From assembly GCA_028821405.1 (NCBI GenBank), contig JAPPGK010000046.1, positions 53,670 to 117,669 of the forward strand: a stretch of DNA of 64,000 nt, given 5' to 3'. The stretch's first letter is position 1; each line of letters begins with the position of its first letter. Source of the DNA: Gammaproteobacteria bacterium (GTDB lineage: Bacteria; Pseudomonadota; Gammaproteobacteria; Pseudomonadales; Azotimanducaceae). Below the pieces are notes generated by a model. It was not told the DNA's origin and searched no databases. It saw only the letters and a program-made list of their open reading frames with translations. Positions 59,578-64,000 of the stretch are shown here, piece after piece. Position numbers and translations under genes: made by a program.

Positions 59578-60808
59578 TCAATAGGACCTACTCGATGCGG
59601 CAGGCTGCCCTGAAGATTGGACACCAAGATAGTCGGCCCACTGCTGCATGAGCGTCCTGCGGCGCTCGAACAGGTCGCTGCGCCGGTAGGCGGCCTCGGT
59701 GCGGTCGCTGTTGACGTGCGCCAGGGCGAGCTCGCAGACCTCACGCGGCGCCTCGGTGCACTCGGCGGCCCAGTCGCGGAAGCTGGAGCGGAACCCGTGC
59801 GGCACGGCGTCGATCCGAAGCCCCCGCATCAGATCCGACATGGTCCCGTTGCGCTGGATCCCGCCGGTCGGGGACGGGAACGCGATGCCGTCGCGGTGGG
59901 GCAGCTCCCGGCGCGCCTCGTCCAGCACGGCGAGGGCGCGGTCGGAGAGGGGAACGCGGTGCTCGCGGCCCGCCTTCATGCGCCCGGCGGGGATGGTCCA
60001 GACTGCGGCGTCGACGTCGATGTCGTCCCAGACGGCCTTGCGCACCTCGCCCGAGCGGACCGCGGTGAGCACGAGGAACTCGAGGGCCAGCACCGTGCCC
60101 CGGGGGGCGTCCGTGGCGCGGATCCGCTTCAGCGCGGCGGTCACGTCGGCGTGGGGCATGGCCTTGAGGTGCTGGCGGGGGACAGAGTTGTTGGGCAGTG
60201 CGGCGCCGAGCGCCTCCCCGGCGGGGTTGTCGGCACGGTGGCCCTGCGCGACCGCCCACTTCATCACAGCGCCGATGCGCGAGCGGACGCTTCTCGCGGT
60301 CTCCCTTGGCGGTCCAGATCGGCTGCAGCACGGCCATGACGTCCTTGCCGGTGATGGCGTCGACAGGCATGTCGCCGAGCCGGGGCAGCATGTAGTCGCG
60401 CAGCGTGGCGCGCCAGCCGTTCTCGGTGCGGCCGCCGGGCTTCCAGTTCGGGGCGTGGATCGCGATCACCTTCTCGGCGGCTTCCGCGAAGGTCGGCGCG
60501 CTTCGGCCCGAGCGGCGCCGGGGATCGCGGCCCTCGGCGATGGCCTGCGCGTTCTCCAGCGCCTTCCGGCGGGCCAGAGCGAGGGTGACGACAGGGTAGC
60601 GGCCGAGGCCGACGCTGGTGGGCCGGCCGCCAATGCGGACGCTCTGCGTCCAGCACTTGGTGACGTGGCCGCGCGGTGCGACTCTCACAAGGAGGCTCAG
60701 TCCGAGCCCGCCGCGTCCGTCGCCGTAGCGGCCCGGGGCGTTGATGGTCTTGACGAAGGTGGCGGACAGCATGTTGGGTCGTTTGATCGGTTTCATGGCG
60801 GATTCCAT
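59578..60808 (-). pseudogene. P4-type tyrosine integrase 2, frameshifted
   Basis: The N-terminal half (MKPIKRPNMLSATFVKTINA from ATG 60796, or 60808) and the catalytic half (Arg in AVRSGEVRK, PHGFRSSFRDWA, LAHVNSDRTEAAYRRSD) are both intact and similar to integrase 1. Near 60303-60307 the frame is broken: a GGG run before GAGACC is either two bases short or one too long. The two halves are in different frames. If real, the element can no longer move itself. The gene faces inward, opposite to integrase 1. Confidence 0.85.
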
Positions 60809-60878
60809 TACTCGTTCGTTTACGGTCGAATATCGAGATGGAGTGTGCCGCCGTGATGCGGCGTGCGTCAAAAACTTC

Positions 60879-60923
60879 ATGTTTATCAAAAGGATAAAGG
60901 ACTCCGGGAGCCATCTCGGAATG
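60879..60923 (-). other. Integrase-2 upstream box
   Basis: On the minus strand, CATTCCGAGATGGCTCC followed by CGGAGTCC (60923-60899), and TGATAAACAT (60888-60879), match the box upstream of integrase 1. It lies between the integrase start and the right direct repeat, 17 bases from the latter, so it is probably part of the recombination site. Confidence 0.55.
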
Positions 60924-60940
60924 CCCTGAAACCCTTGAGT

Positions 60941-60959
60941 TGCGCCTACCGCAAGCGGC
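60941..60959 (+). repeat. Right direct repeat (attachment-site copy)
   Basis: TGCGCCTACCGCAAGCGGC differs from the left copy (51213-51231) at one base and keeps the codon phase. It sits about 145 bases upstream of the integrase-2 start. Confidence 0.75.
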
Positions 60960-61138
60960 TGCAGGGCGACTTCCTCTGCCAGCGGTGCCGCGAGGACCGC
61001 GACATCGAGCGCGCGCAGAAGCGCCAGGACGCCCTTGACGCGGCCGCGATCGACGAGTTCGCCGCCCAGCCCGACAAGGCGCACAGGGCGAGCAATCTCG
61101 ACTGCGGGATCTCGCCCTTAATGCCGAGAGGTTGGTAA
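60941..61138 (+). pseudogene. Zinc-ribbon protein gene, 3' half
   Basis: The frame reads CAYRKRLQGDFLCQRCREDR, then a charged helix (RAQKRQDALDAAAIDEFAAQ) and SNLDCGISPLMPRGW. It joins the 5' half at 50979-51231 in phase. The final residues are encoded by the terminal repeat of the RIT element (from 61120), so the natural 3' end was probably lost to a second insertion. Confidence 0.7.
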
Positions 61139-61202
61139 TGCCGAGTGCGTTTCGGAAGAGCGCAAAGACAGCGGAGTTGCCGGCAGTCGGACTCGGCATT
61201 AC
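61120..61202. repeat. RIT terminal repeats
   Basis: GTAATGCCGAGT (61135-61146) and ACTCGGCATTAC (61191-61202) form a perfect 12-bp inverted repeat. A third, direct copy of AATGCCGAG lies at 61120-61128. Multiple short repeats at the ends are typical of RIT elements. Confidence 0.65.
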
Positions 61203-61258
61203 AACGGACGGTGACGTTGGGCATCTTCGTCCTCCCCATGGAAAAGAGGAGGACATTC

Positions 61259-62806
61259 ATGCCTGCAACATCGAAGCACCGGCCCTTGGAAGACGCTTTG
61301 GTCGCAGCCTTCGTCGACGATCTCCGTCGTCAGACAGCGGACTTCAGCGAGTATTTCTTCGGCCGCCACCGGCGCATCGCCCGTCACTTCCTGATCTGGA
61401 TCGACCTCGCCGGCGTCGAACTGAAGAAGGTGGACGCCACCATCGTCCACTGCTTTCTGCGACACGATTGCCGTTGCGGCGCGTTCTGCGCGCCGGTCCG
61501 CATCCAGAGCTGGCGCAAGCGCCGCAGATCCGCCGAACTCATGAGGTTCGTGCGATTCCTCGAACAGTCGGGGCATGTCGAGACCCCCGGCGAGCTGGAA
61601 AACAATCTGCGGCTGCTGGACGCCTTCCTCGTCGGGTTGCGCGACGGCGGCTACGCGGCTAGGACGATCAACGGGTACCGGTACGCATGCACCGCTCTGA
61701 TCGTCTGGCTGCACCTGTCGCGCATCCGCCTTGGCGACCTCACGCCGGATGTCGTTGCGCGCTTCGGGAAACGGCAGTTCGCCCCCTGGATCCCGGGGGT
61801 GTTCCGTGGCCGGCAGGCGTGGCTCCCCCACACGTACGCAACCGAACTGCGCGGCTTCCTGGGACACCTCGCCGCGACCGGGCGGATCGAGGCCGTTGAG
61901 CCGGCCCCCGTCGAACCGACACGGCCCGTTCTCCTGGACAGGTTCGCCGGGTGGCTCGAGAACCATCGCGGCATCGGGCCGAGGACGATAAGAAGGCATG
62001 TGCGGCTGGTCGCCGAGATGATGCCCGAGCTCGGCGACGATCCGCGCGCGTACGACACCGCCCTGATCCGGGACGTGCTGCACAGGAACATCCAGCGGCG
62101 GTCGCGGGGCTACGCCCCGGTCCTTCCAACGACGATGCGCATGTATCTTCGGTTCCTCGCATCCGAAGCGCGCATCCAGCCCGGGCTTGTGGCGGCCGTC
62201 CCGTCGGTGCCTCAACCGCAGTTGGCGAGCTTGCCGCGCTACATCGCGAGCGACGATGTCGAACGCGCCATCGCCACATGCGGCGACAGCGCGACCGGCT
62301 TGCGCGACCGCGCGATCCTGCTGCTGCTGGCGCGGCTGGCGCTACGGGCAGGGGACATCGTCGACCTGCGCCTCGCGGACGTCGACTGGGACGGAGCCCG
62401 AATCCGCGTCTCCGGCAAGTCGCGCCGAGAGGCCGTCCTGCCCCTGCCGCAGGACGCCGGCGACGCGCTGCACGCCTACATCGCCAACGGGCGACCCAAG
62501 GCGGATGTGGACAAGGTGTTCCTCTCCACCAATGCGCCGTGGCGGGGGTTCAGCTCCTCGACCGCCGTCGGTTCCGTCGCGAGACGCGCGCTCGACCGCG
62601 CGGGGATCAAGACCTTCGCGGGCCGGGGCGCGCACGTGTTCCGCCACAGCCAGGCGACCGCGCTGCTCAGATCGGGAGCGACCCTGGACGTCATCCAGTC
62701 GCTCCTTCGCCACCGGTCGCCGAACACGACGGCGATCTACGCCAAGACCGATGCCGTCATGCTGCGCGAGATCGCCCAGCCCTGGATCGGGGGGATCGAA
62801 CGATGA
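61259..62806 (+). CDS. ritA: RIT recombinase A (tyrosine recombinase)
   Basis: The 515-residue protein has an N-terminal part with a Cys-rich motif (VHCFLRHDCRCGAFCAP), a SAM-like core-binding domain and a C-terminal catalytic domain. The catalytic residues are Arg (LARLALRAGDIVDLR), Lys (SGKSRREAVLPL), His-x-x-Arg (HVFRHSQATALLRSG), His (LLRHRSPNTT) and Tyr (AIYAKTD). ATG 61259 follows GAGGAGG. Its stop overlaps the next start (ATGA). Confidence 0.85.
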   Translation: MPATSKHRPLEDALVAAFVDDLRRQTADFSEYFFGRHRRIARHFLIWIDLAGVELKKVDATIVHCFLRHDCRCGAFCAPVRIQSWRKRRRSAELMRFVRFLEQSGHVETPGELENNLRLLDAFLVGLRDGGYAARTINGYRYACTALIVWLHLSRIRLGDLTPDVVARFGKRQFAPWIPGVFRGRQAWLPHTYATELRGFLGHLAATGRIEAVEPAPVEPTRPVLLDRFAGWLENHRGIGPRTIRRHVRLVAEMMPELGDDPRAYDTALIRDVLHRNIQRRSRGYAPVLPTTMRMYLRFLASEARIQPGLVAAVPSVPQPQLASLPRYIASDDVERAIATCGDSATGLRDRAILLLLARLALRAGDIVDLRLADVDWDGARIRVSGKSRREAVLPLPQDAGDALHAYIANGRPKADVDKVFLSTNAPWRGFSSSTAVGSVARRALDRAGIKTFAGRGAHVFRHSQATALLRSGATLDVIQSLLRHRSPNTTAIYAKTDAVMLREIAQPWIGGIER

Positions 62807-63738
62807 CCACGACGATCCGCCACCACATCGCGCGCTACCTCGAGATCAACCGGTCGCTCGGCTACCGGTTCGAGCAGCACGAAGAGCTGCTGCGGCGCTT
62901 CGCGCGGTTCGCGGAGGCCCGCAACGAGACCCACGTTCGCTCCGAGACCGCTCTCGAGTGGGCATCCGCATCGGGAACAGCTTCGTCGTCGACGTACCAG
63001 GTCGCCAAACTCCGTGTGCTCCACGACTTCGCCGTATGGCTGCACGCCGAGGACGATCGACACGAGATCCCGCCGCGCGATGCGCTGGGGCCGCTGAACC
63101 GGCAGCGGCCGCAGCCGCACCTGATGTCGGTTGCGGACATCGGGAAACTGCTGACGGCGGCCTGGTCGATGGGGCCCCCCGGAACCATCGCCCCGCTGAC
63201 CTGGCACTACCTGTTCGGCCTCATTGCCGCGACCGGTCTGCGCACGGGAGAAGCCCTCGCCCTGACGCTGGACGACATCACGCCCGACGGCCTCGTCATC
63301 CGCGAGGCGAAGTTCGGCAAGACCAGGCTCGTCGCGCTGCACCCGACGAGCCTGGATGCGTTGAACGTCTACCTCGAGGCCCGGCTCGAGGAGACGACCC
63401 GGGACCGGCATGTGTTCGTGATCGCAACGGGGCGGACGCCCAGCCTGGATCATGTGAACCGCGTGTTCCCCACGCTCGCCGAAAGGGCGGGGCTGCGCAG
63501 CCCCGGCGCGGCCCGACGGCCCACCGCGCGCTCGCTGCGACACTCGTTCGCCGTGCGGTCGCTGGAGGAGCTGGCACCCGGCACCAAGCCGGACCGGCAC
63601 ATGCTTGCTCTGGCGACCTATCTCGGACACGTCGATGTCACCAGTTCCTACTGGTACCTGGAGGCCACCCCGGTTCTGCTGCGCGGCATCGCCGAGGCCG
63701 CGGAGCACGCTCACGCGACCGGAGCATCCCATGACTGA
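62803..63738 (+). CDS. ritB: RIT recombinase B (tyrosine recombinase)
   Basis: The 311-residue protein has the N-terminal core-binding domain (RYLEINRSLGYRFEQHEELL) and the catalytic domain with Arg (AATGLRTGEALALT), Lys (REAKFGKTRLVAL), His-x-x-Arg (RSLRHSFAVR), His (YLGHVDVTSSYWY) and the Tyr in that last segment. ATG 62803 overlaps the ritA stop. Confidence 0.85.
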   Translation: MTTTIRHHIARYLEINRSLGYRFEQHEELLRRFARFAEARNETHVRSETALEWASASGTASSSTYQVAKLRVLHDFAVWLHAEDDRHEIPPRDALGPLNRQRPQPHLMSVADIGKLLTAAWSMGPPGTIAPLTWHYLFGLIAATGLRTGEALALTLDDITPDGLVIREAKFGKTRLVALHPTSLDALNVYLEARLEETTRDRHVFVIATGRTPSLDHVNRVFPTLAERAGLRSPGAARRPTARSLRHSFAVRSLEELAPGTKPDRHMLALATYLGHVDVTSSYWYLEATPVLLRGIAEAAEHAHATGASHD

Positions 63739-64000
63739 CCTCGCCCCCATCTGTCAGCCTTCCTGCAGGAGTACCTGCCCAACGTGAGGCGGTGCAGCCG
63801 CCACACCCTGCAAAGCTACACCGAGTGCTTCCGGCTCCTCGTGCCCTATGCGGCCGGGCAGGTCGGGGTCCGACCCTGCGAACTGAAGATCGAGCACTTC
63901 ACCGGGGCACTGCTGCTGGCCTTCCTCGAGTCCCTGGAGAAGGATCGGAACAACAGCGTGAGCACGCGCAATGTCCGGCTGGCCACGATCAAGTCGTTCT
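63731..64000 (+). pseudogene. ritC: RIT recombinase C, frameshifted at its start and cut by window edge
   Basis: ATG 63731 overlaps the end of ritB. After MTDLAP the frame is lost at a run of five C (63743-63748 region) and stops at 63787. One base more would continue it as LSAFLQEYLPNVRRCSRHTL, YTECFRLLVPYAAGQ and STRNVRLATIKSF, a clear core-binding domain. Either the run has lost a base, or the sequence is wrong there, or the gene uses -1 frameshifting. Confidence 0.65.

Larger units (their letters stand above)
51213..60959. mobile_element. 9.7-kb integrated element inside the zinc-ribbon gene
   Basis: The element is bounded by the 19-bp direct repeats at 51213-51231 and 60941-60959. A P4-type integrase (now frameshifted) lies at its right end with its start toward the right repeat, as expected for integrative islands of this class. 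The cargo is several predicted nucleases, small exported proteins and a structured non-coding region. Recombination between the repeats would restore the zinc-ribbon reading frame. Confidence 0.75.
61120..64000 (+). mobile_element. Recombinase-in-trio (RIT) element, cut by window edge
   Basis: Three tyrosine-recombinase genes read in the same direction with four- to eight-base overlaps, behind short inverted repeats. That is the layout of RIT elements. The right end is outside the window. It abuts and truncates the zinc-ribbon gene. Confidence 0.75.

Noticed and set aside
61951..62802. Long upstream extension of ritB
   Set aside because: It overlaps ritA in another frame; the ATGA junction at 62803 gives the proper start.

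Overview
The window is high-GC bacterial chromosome. The gene order eno-ftsB-pcm-nlpD-fdxA-mutS-recA-recX-alaS-lysC-csrA is the classic gammaproteobacterial arrangement, close to that of Pseudomonas and relatives. An uncultivated, perhaps marine or host-associated gammaproteobacterium is my inference from the mix of accessory enzymes (phytanoyl-CoA dioxygenase-like, luciferase-like, sulfatase, TonB receptor, tannase). No tRNA or rRNA gene was seen.

1-12.8 kb: core genome. The end of enolase is followed by translationally coupled ftsB, pcm, a DUF368 polyprenyl-phosphate translocase-like gene and a degenerate LytM lipoprotein (nlpD). fdxA, mutS, recA (with a LexA-type operator over its promoter), recX, alaS, lysC (with an internal start for a beta subunit) and csrA follow. 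rpoS, which normally lies between nlpD and fdxA, is missing. 12.8-20.3 kb: a Sel1-type protein and a complete divergent histidine-degradation cluster, hutU-hutI to the left and hutF-hutH-hutG to the right. This is the five-step route through formylglutamate. 20.4-23.7 kb: divergent oxyR/katG. The OxyR has its sensing cysteine but not the resolving one. A run of five stem-loops follows katG.

24-46.6 kb: metabolic accessory genes. These are a DUF4143 ATPase, a PhyH dioxygenase, three luciferase-like (F420 or flavin) oxidoreductases, a sulfatase with an unusual active-site motif, a homocysteine S-methyltransferase, a VOC protein, a beta-lactamase-fold hydrolase, a small-molecule kinase-like protein, an alanine/glycine:cation symporter, a HEPN protein, and a tannase-family esterase next to a TonB receptor. 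Short GC-rich palindromic repeats recur just after several genes.

47.2-64 kb: nested mobile DNA. A P4-type tyrosine integrase and a DUF262-HNH-RAMA restriction-like protein lead into a small zinc-ribbon gene. That gene is split by a 9.7-kb element. The element is bounded by a 19-bp direct repeat in matching reading frame, and its own integrase, at the right end, is frameshifted. It carries three predicted PD-(D/E)xK nuclease-fold proteins, a secreted repeat protein, a decayed remnant of another integrase, and a long, strongly structured region with little coding potential that may be a large non-coding RNA (its 5' part resembles HEARO/omega RNA). The far end of the zinc-ribbon gene runs into the terminal repeats of a recombinase-in-trio (RIT) element, whose third recombinase is frameshifted and runs off the window. 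The most unusual part is 51-61 kb: nested insertions, several integrases, uncharacterised nucleases and a structured RNA candidate.
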